Shown: positions 28,601 through 52,662 of the stretch, one piece after another
Layout: each line of letters starts with the position of its first letter
Numbering within the stretch: the first letter of the stretch is position 1
Source: Albula goreensis
Taxonomy: Eukaryota; Chordata; Actinopteri; Albuliformes; Albulidae
Reading direction: 5' to 3'
DNA length: 64,000 nt
NCBI GenBank assembly: GCA_022829145.1
Contig: CM040741.1
Location: 41,772,534 to 41,836,533 of the forward strand
The notes under the pieces: model-generated
The model's input: only the letters and a program-made list of their open reading frames with translations
The model's database searches: none
Told to the model about the DNA's origin: nothing
Position numbers and translations under genes: made by a program

Positions 28601-31600
28601 CTTATCTCATCATTATTTCTGTCATTGGATAATGTTCTCCACATTCCTTTGAATTAGCACCTGTCGCTCCTCTGTCTCTGAGACCACAAGGTCTACATGA
28701 CTCAACTCTCCACCGTTCACAGACTGGAGCAGAACCATTATGCCTACAGCTAAAAACACATGAATATCATGTAGCCTCCAGAATGAGCGAATGTCCGAAT
28801 TTGTTCATCAAATGATGTGGAAAAACAGCACATGAACCATGTGCTTCAGAAAAGCAAAATCAACATAATGCATCAGTCTACTGTGTAAGTGTAATCAGTG
28901 GTCTTAATGTATTCAAATCAAAGCAGCAAGTTCAACAATATGAAAGATAACATCATCCCCCAAGACATTTAGGTGGTTGAGTTCTTGGGCTTACGCAGAC
29001 AGACAAGAGAGTAGACAGCTATGTTCTTGTTTAGGCTCCTGCATCACATAAATAAGACCAGCTTCAGTGAGTTCAGCCTCACCCAAAAGCATGTGAACTG
29101 TGCACCATACAGGGTATACAATGGATCAATTGTGTTTATGCACATGCAAAGAATGATGAGATTTGATAAAGTATGACAGCCATTTTACAATGTATTTTAT
29201 GGATATGACTCACATAATTCAATATTTTAGGTTTAGATTTGCAATACGCTAGTGCCAAATACATGTACCTTGTGGGTGTTAAAAAGTACCAATAAGATTA
29301 TTTCACACTTACATTCATAGAATATCTATACCATGCATCTTTAAGTAAAAAGTAGGCTAAATATTCAATGTTTTGCATAATACTTTCATCGGTTACATGA
29401 TGTCATATGCTGATGGCGACTCGTTTGTCAGTACAGGTGTACAGATAAAGTGAGTGGGTCTGCCAGCCAGAGTCTTCATTTTTCTCAAGTACTTCTGCTT
29501 GTATCAAGTACCAAGCGCATCTGTTCTCAGCGGATAGCTAAGCAGCTGAGGTTGATAAACAGCTGGGTGGAGGTGAATGTGAATAACTTATTCAAGCAAG
29601 TTTAAACCTGATTTAATTCAAATTTATGTGACACAACCAATTTAATTAAACATGAATGACACTTTGGTAACCATATGATCACCCAAGAGGAAAAGTGGTT
29701 AATCTGTAGTAGCATATCAAAAAACAAATACCTTTTAAATAGAGATGGATTGCATTGGGAGGGCTACATGACCGGCTTACAATCGTACAGCTTACAATAG
29801 CTGTGTGATTATGGTTGCATGTTGACCATGTCAAGTGGAGCACTGCTGTCGGCCATATGTAGCCTCACAGCCAGTTACATCCTGTCTCTCTCTAACAGCT
29901 GTTCTGTCACAATCACATGTCATATGAAGGTCACCCTATTTCTGTTGGATATTTCAACATTTGAAGACCTGCACTGCAGATCTGAGTTGGAGTCAGTTTT
30001 CAACCTGTCAGAAGTAAATCTCTCTTTCAGCCACTCCATGCGGCAGCCCTTCCACTCCTGATGAAGCCTCAGTCATCAACATGCTCCTCCTATAAAAGAA
30101 GAAAACCTGAAAGAGTAGAGATACACATAGAACATAAGAAAGAGATGGATGTAAGGTAAGGGCAAGCTGAGCTCCTCTTCTGACATGTGTAAGGTGGTTC
30201 ATATGTGAGAGTGACAGTCAGAATGATCATCCCTGGTTCTTTCCTGTACTATGGAGCTCTCTGCAGGCTGGCACAGAGTGTAGCAGTCTCATAGACATGC
30301 TGCTTTATGACAACACAGGTTTCTACATCAGCTAAACTGAACTTCTGCCTAGATCAACATTCGTCTTACAATTTAGCTTTGTTCAGAGGGGCAGCACAAC
30401 TGTCCAGAAGAAAGAGGGATAACAAGACAATGCCGGAGACACAAAAGGGAGATGCCTGAGTAGAGCAAACATCCAGACACCTGGTCTATTCAGGATGAAT
30501 GCATTCTTTTAAAATTATATCAAAGAAAGTAAACTTTGAACAAGTCTCTCTCAGGGAGGAATGATTCAGTTCACTGTTAATGCAGTTTGCTCTGTAACAA
30601 AATATAATAAAACACCTTTTAATGCTTTTCAAAGAGCTTGAAGTGCCAAACACATTTTGTTGGTACATCAGTGTGCTTTTGAATTGAGTTGAGACACTAA
30701 ACACCAGACAGAGATTCCAGAAGTGCTCAGGTAGCAGCATGTGGTGATCAGTGTGCTTTGATCCCAAGTGGGAGGCCTTGTGTTTGTTTGTGCTCCTTTT
30801 CTCTGACATCTGCTCCTGTTGTTCAAGACTAATGCTTGTATTTGATATTTTTGTATGTATGCTCATTTACATGATGGCTATTTATATTTCCCATCAAAAT
30901 AATTCTAGATAAAATGTAGACATATTGCAATTAAAATGCAGTAATTTCTGAGCATCCTGGAACATTGAAGTCAAAAGTTATATCACTTAACAGAAAATAG
31001 ATGTAGGTCTGCCGAGAACAACATGAACAGAGTTTGCAAACTTACAATTCAAATATCTGTCTCAAACAAGGTGAAAAACATTCAAAGGTATTAAGAAAAT
31101 TAACACAGCTCAGTTTACCAATATTTTTAGGACAGTGTCATGTATTTTGAGGACATCAAAAGGAAACGTTCCCCAGATAAGCACTGGGATCTGCTACTTC
31201 AACCAAGCTTACAACAAAAATATGCATAGCTGATTTAAGCATTATGGGTAAAAGAAAAATCTTGGAAAAAGACAGAATTGGTTTAGATTAGTCACAGAGA
31301 TTGCCTAGTGAAGCTGGCATGATGTCTGTTGAGGAGAGTAGTTTGGAGACCTTGGCAAAATGGACATCACATGTATGTACAAACTAGACATTTTCTCAGG
31401 TCTCAAACATACATAATAAATGAGCATATTCTCTGTTTGGGAGAAAAGTTAACACAGTTCATGATTGTAGATAGGAGTTTTTGGGAAGTTCATACCTCTT
31501 TCCCAAAAACAGCTGTTATTGCAACAACTGCGGGAAAAAAAAAGAAAGGAGACAGCTGTTCCACGTGAATATTTTCAGAAAGAAGGCACGCTATGTGTCG

Positions 31601-32394
31601 TAACTTTTCCTTTCAGTCAGCTGAACACCCTGCAAACTCAACAGTCATTTGCGCATTTTACAGACATATGTTTGTGACGAAAAAGGGGAGAAATCTGTCA
31701 GTATACTAAATATAAAGGTTGCCTGTAACGCTTGGGCTATACGCTGGTAGCCTACTGTTGTAATTCTAGCTCTAATTAAAATGCCGTTTCACTGAAAACA
31801 CGGGAATAGGGGAAAATTCTAGATTCTTCTCTTTTAAAATGAATTGATATCTTAATGTGTCAGTGGAGGTGCTAATACAACATGATTTACGCAACGGTCT
31901 AACTGTACCTACACGTCTTGTTGGTTTATGGCGCCGCTTACTGGTTAACGTTGAGTGAATGCACAAAGTTTACTTTCGTATTATTGTTCAACGTGGCAAC
32001 TCGTCCTATCCAGTCAGATTTGCAGGTGTACTGTAGCATGCCATTCTCAATAAACAGACTATCACAAATGCAAACATGACACAGCAGCCTACAGTCACAA
32101 TAGAAGAGCGTGAAATAAAATTATAGGAGGATTACACTACAGAGAACGCTGAGCCTATATATAAGATATATCATTGTTCCATTATTCATTATATTATAAT
32201 TGTTTTGTTAATTTCATAATTAATTATATTTGCACACATTATTGTGTGCTCATTTTCAAATTACATGATTTCTTCAAACATCATTACATTAGCGTTTGCG
32301 GTTGATGGAGATACGCAATAGTATTTTGGACGCCTGGACTTTCCGTTTAGAAGCGTGTGTCGTCACTATATTTCTTTGGTTTACGTAAGACATT

Positions 32395-32402
32395 GCGCGA
32401 AA
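32395..32402 (-). promoter_or_regulatory. swi5: E2F-type site upstream of swi5
   Basis: GCGCGAAA, the complement of the E2F consensus TTTCGCGC, lies about 150 bp before the swi5 ATG. E2F control would suit a DNA-repair gene used in S phase. Motif match only. Confidence 0.35.
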
Positions 32403-32543
32403 TTTGTTTTTAGTGTAGCAATACTTAGCCAACTGTAAATAACATTAAAGAAAATTTGCCTAACATTTTATATTTCCGCCTTAAGCTCTTTTTTGCAGAT
32501 ATGATAGCGTTAGATTTACAGCAGTCACTATAAAGTCTAAGAT

Positions 32544-32597
32544 ATGAGTATGCAATGGATTCAGAGGAAAGACAACAATCTGATAGCAAGACCATGA
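32544..32597 (+). promoter_or_regulatory. swi5: Short uORF overlapping the swi5 start
   Basis: ATG at 32544 opens an 18-codon frame (stop included) out of frame with the swi5 ATG at 32555, ending with TGA at 32595-32597. Confidence 0.3.
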
Positions 32598-35554
32598 ATA
32601 CATCAACCCCGAGCAAACGAGGAGGGAACATCTTACCAACCAAGGGGGTATTAAGGTGCCAGTCTATCTTCTAGACGTTGTGTTACAGCAACATCGCGTA
32701 AATTGGCTGTATTAGCTGAAATGGAAAATCATCAGCCATTTAACTTATTTTCGTGCGCTGTCAAGAAGTTGTACGGTTAGCTGACATTAGAGCATGGTTT
32801 GTGTATTCTTTTGTATATTATCTAGGTATGTAACGTTACCTATCTATTATTTAACTTGGATTGCTCTGTGGATGACCACAAAATATTATACTTAGTGGCT
32901 AGATTAAAATACTAAAGCATATTGTACTAAATTCAGTAGATTACCACTTTTTCATTGTACGTCAGGAATCATTCCTCAGAGCTCATATTTCCCGATAAAG
33001 TGGATGCCATATCATACTCTTTCTCTTTAGAACGCCATACTCGGGATCCAAAAAGGTCTACTCCAGTTTTAAATCTCCTGTAAGTCCTCATTTATTTTCA
33101 TACTTACCACTTAAGAATAAACGTGGCCACATTCATGTTTTGTCGATACAGTTACCAGTCACTTGGCAGCATTCATATCAGATTGCTCTGTTTATTATCA
33201 CTGCTTACGCACTCAGAGCAGTCTGGCATTGCCTGATGTCAGGGTTTCATCACGGCTGCAAACGTGTGTCTCAACTACAGGCATCAAGTACCCCGCAGAG
33301 CACTGCAGTGGTACAGCTAAGCCTGGAACAAGAGATAGAGGAACTGAAGAGGAAACACGAGGAACTGGATTCTGAGATCGCCCGGCTGGAGAGCGAGTAT
33401 GTGCAGAGAGTGAAATATGGGGTCTTGAGATGCTATTGTATAAACTGTGTAGTGTAATGTAAATTTATAATACCTGGTCGTTTTTAGACTAAATTGTGTG
33501 CCTGTCTTTTTTAGTGGTGTTGGAATTCAAGAGCTGGAGAAGCACATTGACCTCCTGCATGAGTACAATGATATCAAAGACATTGGTCAGACCCTGCTAG
33601 GCAGGCTGGGTAAGACACCCCCTCCCACCCCCAACACACATAAAGACACGCTAATGCTCCATTGACTGCAAGACTGTGTATACGCTTGTCATTTTATGTT
33701 CCCAAACTTGAAACTATTTGTGTCCAGGTCACAGGCCATAACCCTTAACCTCCTCATGTCCAAACTGCTGGCTAAGTGAGTATTCACTTGGCAAGTATTT
33801 GCATGGAAGACCAGTTTGGAGAATTAAGAGTGGTAGTGGTTGTTGGCCAATATGGAATACTCTTCCCACTAGAATAAACTGAAAGAAATGCACCGGTACA
33901 GTGATAGGTCCTATATAAGGTGTCATCCGTAAATGAGACATTAAACTGAAGACCTCATTTTGATTCCCCAGGTTGTCACTGCAAAGCAGAACTGAGTTTC
34001 AGTTGACCTACTTTGTCTCTTCAAATTTAGAAGGGAAGAAAAAGTGTCAAAAACGTGGTAACGTATTTGTTGCTAAATATGTTGTGAGACTATGGGAGCA
34101 GTGAGGCATGAAAAAACACAAGCAACCGTAAAATTGTAGCACTGCTGTCAATAATGTGGGACAGAGAGAGAACTGATTGACAGCAGACAAAATGTACCCT
34201 ATTGTTTATGAAACTCCCCTGAGGAGTAAAGTTAACTACAGTTCTGAATGTGCTCTTCCAAATTAGTGATGTGCAGTCTCAAAATGTCATTTTAACCTGA
34301 AAAACAGCTTTTACTCTTGGATCAGTGAGGAATTGCTTGTTCTTATTTGGAAACTGAGTTGTACAGGACTAGTTCTCCTTGGCCAACAGCTGTGAACCTA
34401 AAGAGAGGTTTTCTGTCACCAATGAAGGCCATTTCAAATGCAAGAATGATTATGCAGCAAGATCCTGAGTTTACATGGCTGTTGTTACATTGCTGTAGAT
34501 AGGCATACAGTAAAAAGTATAATTACTAAAAAGTCATTCTCTCTTATTTTGATCTCATAGAAGTTATATGCACAACAAAATTGAATGTGACAAAATGTGA
34601 GTCATCATTTGGAGAACTGTGGGTTTGATTACATTGTTACATTCACTGTTTGCCATTGCAGTTGAGCCACTAGTAAAGTTCTTAAATTGCAGCCTCTGTA
34701 ACTCAAATAAACAGTGAAGTTTAATAAAGAAAAAAGATCTTTCTCAGATTACGTTGCTGGGGAGACAGAGAAAACCATTAGAGCCCAAGTAACTTTCAAT
34801 GTAATCTGCCTTTTATAGATCACTGTGTCTCCACTCACTGTGTACTAATCAAAGTATGCCTGTAAGTGTAATTGTTAGTCCACGTTATCATTTTATAAGT
34901 ATATTTTAGCACAATTCATCTAAATTACATTTATAGATATTGTGATATTTATTTAATGTGCTGTGTTTGGACAAACCTTCTGTCAAATAAATAAATAATG
35001 TGTCCTTGACAGGCTTCTGGCAAGCTTGCTTACAATACATAACCTTGTACTTTCATTTGAAGAGAGGCATTCTCATAGTTTATGATTGGTCATTATAGTT
35101 TTTTCTACAGACAGTACAGAGGGCCATAAAGGCATTGATTAGCAGCATGTCTCATTTAACTGCTATTTTCCATATCTCAACACATGAAACTGGCCATTCT
35201 TTTAAGCAATCTTTCACCAGGGTTATCTTGCAGAGCTAAATGTCTCCAGCCTAGCCACACATTTTTAAGCTTTCAGTAGTGAACATTCATGTGCTCATTC
35301 ATGTCTTGACTTCATGTATAAATGTGTAAAGACCAAGTATTTTTTCAGTGTTGTGTTCTTTTTTCCTGGCCTCTTAACAGTTTTAATTTACATCTAAGTC
35401 TTATCAATTTGTATTCAGAAGTTTATTGTCAACTGTCAATATTGTAGTTCCACCTGTATGTGTTTAGTGTGCCTCCATCTCTCTTTCAGCTGCAGTTCGA
35501 GGAGTGACCACACGGGACTTGTACAGCCACTATGGACTTGACCTGGAGGACTGA
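32555..35554 (+). CDS. swi5: SWI5 homologous recombination repair protein
   Basis: Five coding exons (32555-32655, 33031-33079, 33281-33396, 33515-33609, 35490-35554) join with phases 2, 0, 2, 1 to give 141 residues. The C-terminal half is the Swi5 domain: a coiled coil (EQEIEELKRKHEELDSEIA, exon 3), then LHEYNDIKDIGQ.LLG.L and RGVTT.DLY...GLDLED at the end, which match vertebrate SWI5 closely. A short FKSP motif before the coiled coil also matches. The N-terminal 50 residues are Ser/Thr/Lys-rich and poorly conserved. SWI5 pairs with SFR1 and stabilises RAD51 filaments in the nucleus. The first donor (AAG|gtgcca) is not a strong consensus but is the only one that I found keeping frame into exon 2, so the N-terminus is less certain than the rest. 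Confidence 0.93.
33730..33990 (+). repeat. Degenerate interspersed repeat in the last swi5 intron
   Basis: The string GAGACATTAAACTGAAGACC, with GTGTCATCC upstream and TCCCCAGG downstream, resembles a dispersed fish repeat that I remember from many genomes. It lies inside the 1.88 kb intron between swi5 exons 4 and 5. Family not named. Confidence 0.4.
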
Positions 35555-36740
35555 GTGATGACAAGAGACTAAAGAGGTTTAGAAAGAGGAGCCCTCCCCC
35601 AATCAGTTGTGCAGTTGAAAACCAGCTCTCAAACGGGTGTCTTTTCCCTAGTCATTCCTAAATTTTGTTCAAAGATTGATGAAGGAAGCCAGATAGTACT
35701 AATCCATGTGACAAAGATTTGTGATATGTGGAGATCAGCAGGCATTATATGAGAGGGCAGGCAAGAGTGGTTCTTGTATCTTTAAGATTAGTGTTCCACT
35801 GTTTCCTCTGGTCAGTGACAAATGTATGTTTGTTCGTTCCATCTCTCAAAAAAAGGCTGTCTATGTCATGAAGATAAGGCTTATCATGATATGGATGGGT
35901 TGAAGACTGATTACATATTGTATTGAGTGGAAAGGTTATAAAATATGCTGTATTAGTGCATTTATTGCATTTTGGTGATCAATGTGCTGTCTCTTGTTAT
36001 CTTGTTTGTGGAGCAAAGAGCATAGCCCTTACTCAATCTTCAATCACAAGTGAGAGAAATACCTTACATACACATTCAAAGAAATGTCATTGCTTGATCC
36101 TTCCTCAGGGCCTTCCAGTGCCCGGATAACCTGACCTCAACTCTTCTGTTAGTGGAAGCTGATCCATCTTATTTTATCATGCTGGACTTCTCATTTTTGA
36201 CAATGCTAGAGCTCAGTGGAAGAAACCAGGGTCTTTTTGTCTCAGGTCTTGAATGTGATCAGTGGACATGAAAATGTTCCAAAGCAAAAATAGTTCTGCA
36301 GTGTTTATTTCATAGAGGAGATGGATTGTACAGGATAGGCATCCTTTCACCCCCGAGTACACCACTGATGGGCATATTTAATATATGGTTACATTTCATT
36401 ACAATTTTAGCTCCTGTGTTTCCCCCAAACATGTTGTTGACAGGTGCTACTTTAGAAACCATTGAGTTCAACTTCTGAATATTCATTCAGTTTAAAATTT
36501 CAATCGATTGTGCTTTCATTTAAGCCCTTTGGGTTAAAAAGGGGTGTGTACATATGAAGATGCTTATATAGAATTGCCAAACTTGTGTACATAATGCTAT
36601 GTGTGGAAAATTGTGTCAAAATGTACATGCAAGTTCTGACTGTTGATATTGTTAATGGATTCGTTTTACTCCTGAGTGCAGCAATACCTGGTTGTAAAAT
36701 GCAGTGCGTTATAATAAAGTTAATTCTGACATCTTAAAAC
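35555..36740 (+). other. swi5: 3' UTR of swi5
   Basis: Runs from the TGA at 35552-35554 to the AATAAA at 36713-36718. No competing gene is seen. Confidence 0.6.
36713..36718 (+). terminator. swi5: AATAAA polyadenylation signal, swi5
   Basis: Canonical hexamer about 1.16 kb after the swi5 stop. Confidence 0.55.
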
Positions 36741-37090
36741 TTGATGGAAATATCATGTATACAATTTTACTTAAATCTCACTATCAAGTGTGATTGCCTT
36801 TCACCACTATAAAATATGGGTATTTGTGAAGCTGTGTGAATAATGGTAATTTAAAATATATACGGTTTTCATCAATCTAAACAGCTATTAGGTATTTGCA
36901 TTTTTCCATAAGCTATCTTCATTTACCATGATAATTTATAATTGACAAGGCCAATGAGTGTATAATGTATCTTATTATTTGCAAATATCTAACATGTACT
37001 GGAAATATAACGTTAACTGTAAAATGATAAAAACGACACAGCCATACAAACTTGATCACTTGTCATTGTCTTCTGTTTTGCTACTCTTTG

Positions 37091-37556
37091 ATTGGCTTGA
37101 GAATGGTGTGAGATGAAATGTCGTTGACAATGACGCGTCTAACAGGGCTGCACGGCTGGCGCGGGAAATGAATAAATAAAGGTTTTCATTCTAACCCCTG
37201 CAAGTCTGGTGTTAGTGTCATGACTGTAAGCAGATCCCCACCCTTCTGTTGTTCAAGTCCCGCAGGGTCACATCGCGCCCCGGAGCTGCACTCCAGACAT
37301 AAGCACACTGATCCCCACAGCGTTGATCTTTGCCCGTCCTACTGTACAGCAACGAGACAGTGTCGCTGCTAAATGGAAAATGCTGTATACTGTATCCAAA
37401 TGCACGGTTTGTCCGGGCCGCATTTCCTTGACAGCAGTTTCTCAACCTCAAGCCCCACCTCTATCGAATGAAGCGACAAGCTACGAGCAACCTGATTGGA
37501 CGAGCCCATGCCATTCATTACAAGCACTGAATGCCGGTGAATGTAGAGGGGGCGGG
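37091..37556 (+). promoter_or_regulatory. slc27a4: Putative slc27a4 promoter region
   Basis: CpG content rises here relative to the flanks. The region has inverted CCAAT boxes (ATTGG at 37091-37095 and 37495-37499), an E2F-like GCGGGAAA at 37161-37168, and a GC box (GGGCGG at 37550-37555). There is no convincing TATA box. It lies between the swi5 polyA signal and the first slc27a4 exon, as expected for a housekeeping-type promoter. Confidence 0.4.
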
Positions 37557-37599
37557 TGAGAAAGACTAAGAAAATTATAAGGTCATTTGAATTACCGTA

Positions 37600-37918
37600 G
37601 CCAGCTTGCTGCCTATGGGTACAAGGCACCCGATAAGATGAATACAGAGATAAGAACTAGCTGAGGACTTTAATGGGGTTAAAGTCGACATAGGCACAAT
37701 ACGAGTGTCATAGCAGAGGAAGAGTGGCACGCCGCTAGCTAATGTAGCAAGCTCCCTATCAGAGAGAACCGGTGTGACAAACGCATGAAGTAGCTAACGT
37801 TAGCTGAACGCCAGAGCAGAGGAAGGTTTTGCTAAGCCGATCAAGGTGGAATTGTGGAACGGGATATTACCTTGGTACAATACATCAAATTCAACGATCT
37901 CTGCTGGGACCTTATGAG
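37600..37918 (+). other. slc27a4: Probable first (5' UTR) exon of slc27a4
   Basis: The sequence ends at a strong donor, GAG|gtatgt, after 37918; the 5' edge is a guess. The last five bases are ATGAG, so splicing to 39704 creates ATG AGG ATG, an in-frame start two codons before the ATG used here. The second ATG has A at -3 and is the likelier start. Another good donor (GGCAG|gtgagt near 38478) may mark an alternative first exon. Confidence 0.45.
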
Positions 37919-39704
37919 GTATGTAGCTAGCCCCCTGGAAGTGCCAGCATTCGTAGCTATTATCTTGCTATCATGAAATGGTCTGTTTCCGGCTCCTCCA
38001 TTATGTTGTAGCTACGTTATAGTGAGCAATTACAAGCGCAGACTACACTGACCGTCCTTTAACAACCTTGCGAATTTCAGATGCGCTTTGACATGAACAT
38101 GAGTTCCGTTGCTTTGTGCTCATTTTGTGTTTCAGCTATTTGTTCATAGTGATTAGAACGCGGATAGTTTTCAGTCAGAATCTCTGTCCAGGACCGAGAA
38201 TGACGATACTACTCAGTGTCCTGACAATGAATTGTACGTTATGCATATGAGGACAGAGCAGCAGATTGTCTTGCCAGATTGTGAGTGCTACTGCGCGCAG
38301 CTAGCTACGCACATACAGCTAGCTAGCCATTGCTTTTTCTTAGCAAACTCAGAATCCATGCTTGTAAAATTTCTGTTGTAATTAAAATACAAACAATAGT
38401 TGACGAACCATGCAATTACGTGGTTACTTGTGACTGACTTATTAGGTTAGAAACGCATGAGCACGCGCACATGGGCAGGTGAGTATCTAAGCCATAGCTA
38501 ATGTGCGTTAGCTAACGGCTAGTTTCTTTCATCCGGCCACCTGGTCGCTGCGGTGTATCAAAAGCAAGTATACGTGATACATATGCTAACGTTGCTGTAA
38601 TGTAATAAACCAATCAATCTGACAGTAAGACACCGAGGTAAACGTGTTGTACATTAAACATGCGCTTTCACCAGAATGACGTTTAAATAAGGATATAGCT
38701 GCTGTGATAGCTAGCCAGCTGTATATGCTACTATTTGTTGTAAAATAGCCATGGTGCTAGCGGTATCTGCACCGTAGCAACCACAGGGTTTTCAGGCGTT
38801 GCGGGATTCCTTGCTGCAGCAGACGTCTTAGACTAGGCTACGTGCACCTGACGCATGCTTCGCTTGCAGGAGAGTCCGATTCAGCCTGTCTTCTGCAGGA
38901 ACGTTAGGAACCCAGATAGCTAATTATTGAAATATTATTTTTGTACGTTATAAGAGGAAATATAATGTAAACTGTCATTAACCTCTGAAACGGACAGTAA
39001 CGGTGCCAGCTAGCAAAGGCGCTACAGTACATTTAGGTTGTTAAAACCCTTCAGATGAAGCTAAGGCTTTCAACTGTATTTGACCACAAACGTAACTAAA
39101 GCAGAGGTCTTCCCTGTCAATATGACTTTACTTTTTAAAATATGTACGTTTAAGAGTAGGTTTATTCTTGGTCGATGATTTACAGTCGGGATGTGTGAAG
39201 TCATTGTGCTACACAAATTCCATTTGCAGGTGACGGTATACAAACCAGAATGCATCCTGTCTTGCGTGTGAGATCATAGATGGTCTTAACAGAATTTACG
39301 AGTTACATATGAAATGGAAGCCAAGAGTCAAAGGGACAAAGGTTGTGTGTTCTTCCTGGGCACGGCTGCTTCCTTTTTCCTTCGGCAGAATTTTTTGTGT
39401 AATACAGTGGGCCTTGTGCTAAGGGGCCTGTGTGTCTTAATTGTGAAACATATTTCGATTGAGCCGTTCTGATAAACACCCTCATTTATTGTTGCTAATT
39501 TAAACTGGGGGTTTACTAAACAAGGTTACCACCTGATACTGAAAAGTATGATGCATCTTTATCATCATGAGTTAATAAATGGCACATGTCGAGGCTCTGT
39601 TAGTGGAGAAAACAACCTTAATTCCAATTTTCAGATTAAAAGTGAACATATTTAAATTCAAGACTGAAGCTGAGGTTTAATTTCTTATTTTTTTTTCTGT
39701 CAGG

Positions 39705-49758
<10,054 letters not shown>

Positions 49759-51748
49759 CCCCCACCCAACCCTCCAAAACCCTGCCCACCCCACCCACCC
49801 ACCCCGCCCCCCCAGGCTCCGCCCCTCGTTACCTCAGTGCCCACAGTGAGGAGCAGCAGGGTCACCCAGGTCACCATCAGAACTGAAACTCATCCCATTC
49901 TATACCTGGAAGGGCCCCATGGTCCAAAGTCCACCAGGACCAACTGCAGAAGGGCAGGATGTATAGGGGCGGGCAGGGACCAGGGAGCACAGAAAACAGC
50001 AAGAAGAAGAAAAATACAAAGAAATAGCACACATTTAAAAACCCTTTCTGCCTAACCTGCAAAACCTCCAGTGACCAGTGACCTGTGTCACATGACCAGT
50101 GATTCGTGCCCAGGTGTCCCGCAGGGTAGAGGCTGCCCCTGACGGTTTCGCAGGCTCACGTCTCTGATGTGTAAGGGGGGTTCAGAGTGATGACCAAGCC
50201 TGCAGAATGAGCTCAATGCTCACAGTGCAATAATTCAGCCATCTCAACCGTGGTGACTGGATAAACACCAGGGTTTCACAGTGTCTGGGGTGTGTTACAA
50301 TAGACAACGTGAAACCCATTGCAGTTTGTAGAATATTTTAGCATGTTAAAATATCTTCAGTGTATAATGTACATCAAATACTGAGCACAATTATTGTAGT
50401 GTTGGCAAAAAAAAAAAAAAATACTCTTCATGATAATGGCTGCTTACGCTGGCGCTTGAGTTGTGACCTCCGCGTTGATCAGGAGGGAGGCTCACTCTGT
50501 AAAGCCGGGGCCACATGCAAATCCATTGGCAGACTGAGGCCTGACAGGATGTGATGCAGGCAGCCCCAAGCGCTGGGCAAATGGGCACGTATTGCATGTC
50601 GCGCAGGTTTGACCGAAAGGGCTGGCTTCTCATCCGACCAGACTGTCGATTTCGATCCGTAAGAGAGGACCTAACAAGGACAGCATCCAGCTCCTGTTTT
50701 GTGATCAGTTTTGCGATGGCTCTGGTTCCACACGGAGGTCAGGCTGTGTGGTGCAATATATGGTGCTATAAAGAGTGAGGCTCCCTCACCTTTGTGCTGC
50801 AAGCAGCCGAACGATCCAAAGACTGTCCCGGAGGAGCTCATAGCGCAAAGAGAACAGGGAAAAGGGAAGAGACTTTTTTGTTTTTTTGTTTTTTTCCATC
50901 GTTTAGTTTCCTGTTTTTTGGCGGCATGAATGATCAACACAAGCAGAGCACTGTGCCTTACTGTGAGTCTCCTGTCCCCAGAGTCCCACATGAAGGCCTG
51001 GCGCAATGTTCAACATCTCATATCGGTCCCCCCGTCCCCCCCCATTGTTATCCCAACCCCCAGCCCCTTCTCCAGTCTGCCTCATCCCCTACTCAAGCCA
51101 CACCCTGCTCCGTGCCCTCCTGTCCCCTACTCTCACCCTGCTCTATCTCTCCCTCACACCCAGTCAACCCCCTGCTCCCTCGTTTCACACTACCCCACAG
51201 CTAGGCCTCAGTAACTCATGTTTAAACGGTTGTTTCTGGTCTCTAGATGTTGCATCGATGCCAGTTTTCTCACAGTACACCTGGTGGGGCAGGGATTCTA
51301 GGAAAATTCCCTGGGCAGTGGTGGCGTCATCTTTCATGTAGTCTTTTTAAATGCCGAGATCCTTTTCATCAGCCAAATATGTGTTTTGTTTTTAAATTGT
51401 GTGGATTAGAGAGTTGAGTGAACCCACCCAAGCTCATTGTTTTGTCCTAGGTTAGTATAATTGAGTGGATCATGCTATGTAAAAGCTTTCACTTATGTCT
51501 GTCTCGTTTTCCTCAATTTGAAATCGTCATTCTCGATGTGTTATACCCAATGGAATGTCAGAAGAATGAGGGAAGTCAGATGTTTTGTTTTTTAATCCTG
51601 AACGCAGTGCTCTGTAATATGAAAGGAGCTTGTGAATGTCGATCCTGAGTTTGAAGTTCTTGCAAATCATGTCAACATGTTTAGGTCAGGGACCAAGGAC
51701 CTCCAGCGCAAAGAAACTGGAAGAGGAGAGCATATGGAAAAAGGTCCT

Positions 51749-51788
51749 GTCAGTCAGTCAGTCAGTCAGTCAGTCAGTCATTCAGTCT
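51749..51788. repeat. (CAGT)n microsatellite
   Basis: About nine CAGT units, then TTCAGTCTGTCT drift. Confidence 0.9.
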
Positions 51789-52662
51789 GTCTCTGTCTGT
51801 ATATGTGATGTATGGGTGGGCACTTTCCGGCCCTCCAAGCTGTCTACTGTTCTCCCGTCTCCCTGTTTGCTTGGACACCTCTGATTGAGTTCACTTTTAT
51901 TTTTTATATTTTAAATTATTGTTAATTTTTTAAATTATTACTCTGTAATTGTGCAACACCTGTTATATAGTATACTGTTTGCTTTATTTCTGTATAAAAA
52001 TGGAGAGTATGAAGGGAAAGAGAGGGAGCCCTCACCCATTCACCCAGTGTAAGGGGGCCATGAAGGCCACTTGTTCATTCTCACTGAGGAAATGTAAGCC
52101 AAATTTCTCCAAAACACCATGGACCACATCGTGTCAGCACCCTTTCATGTGACAGTGAGCCATACAGAGGATGTTAAGCACTCCCCCACGCTTCATCGGT
52201 TTCCTCAGACACTTTTGGAATATGTTTGACAAACCCCTAAACCTTTTAACACTGTTGCTGTTTAACAGTTTCCGTATGTGTTTTAAACAGCTAGAGCTGT
52301 TCTAATGGGGCTGAACTTGAGAAACCAGGTCTCTTCTCCCCCATACCCAGGTCCTGTTCTGCCTGAATTAATGTACAAATGCCAGTTTCAGCTCTGCAGA
52401 TTTTATATTTGAATGACTTCAAAAGCAATCATGATAGTACACTCCCGGTTAGGCAAACTCCGAAGGAATCAGTCCTCACCATGATCGAGGAGCGGCTTGC
52501 ACCAGGCTGAAAAAGGATTTCGTTTTGGCTTTAGGAAACCAAAAACATAAATATTTACTCAAAGGATGCATCTGCAGTAGCTTGGCCTGAACATCTGGGA
52601 TCTGTATTGTTTTAGCTGACTATTGTAAAGCTGATGCAACATAGAAATGTGGATCTGTGTGA

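Larger units (their letters stand above)
24726..32500. other. Intergenic, no recognisable gene
   Basis: About 7.8 kb without a supported exon. A degenerate repeat occupies roughly 25205-25560, with an (ACAT)n tract beside it. In human, GOLGA2 lies head-to-head with SWI5; I saw no golga2-like coiled-coil coding upstream of swi5 here. Confidence 0.45.

Noticed and set aside
32641..32660. swi5 exon 1 ending at GGGG|gtatta
   Set aside because: Gives phase 0 into exon 2 and a stop after 14 codons. The weaker AAG|gtgcca donor keeps the family-matching frame.
50391..51341. Cluster of open frames on both strands after slc27a4
   Set aside because: Pyrimidine-rich low-complexity DNA gives Pro/Ser-rich frames. 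They lie in the likely 3' UTR with no family signal.
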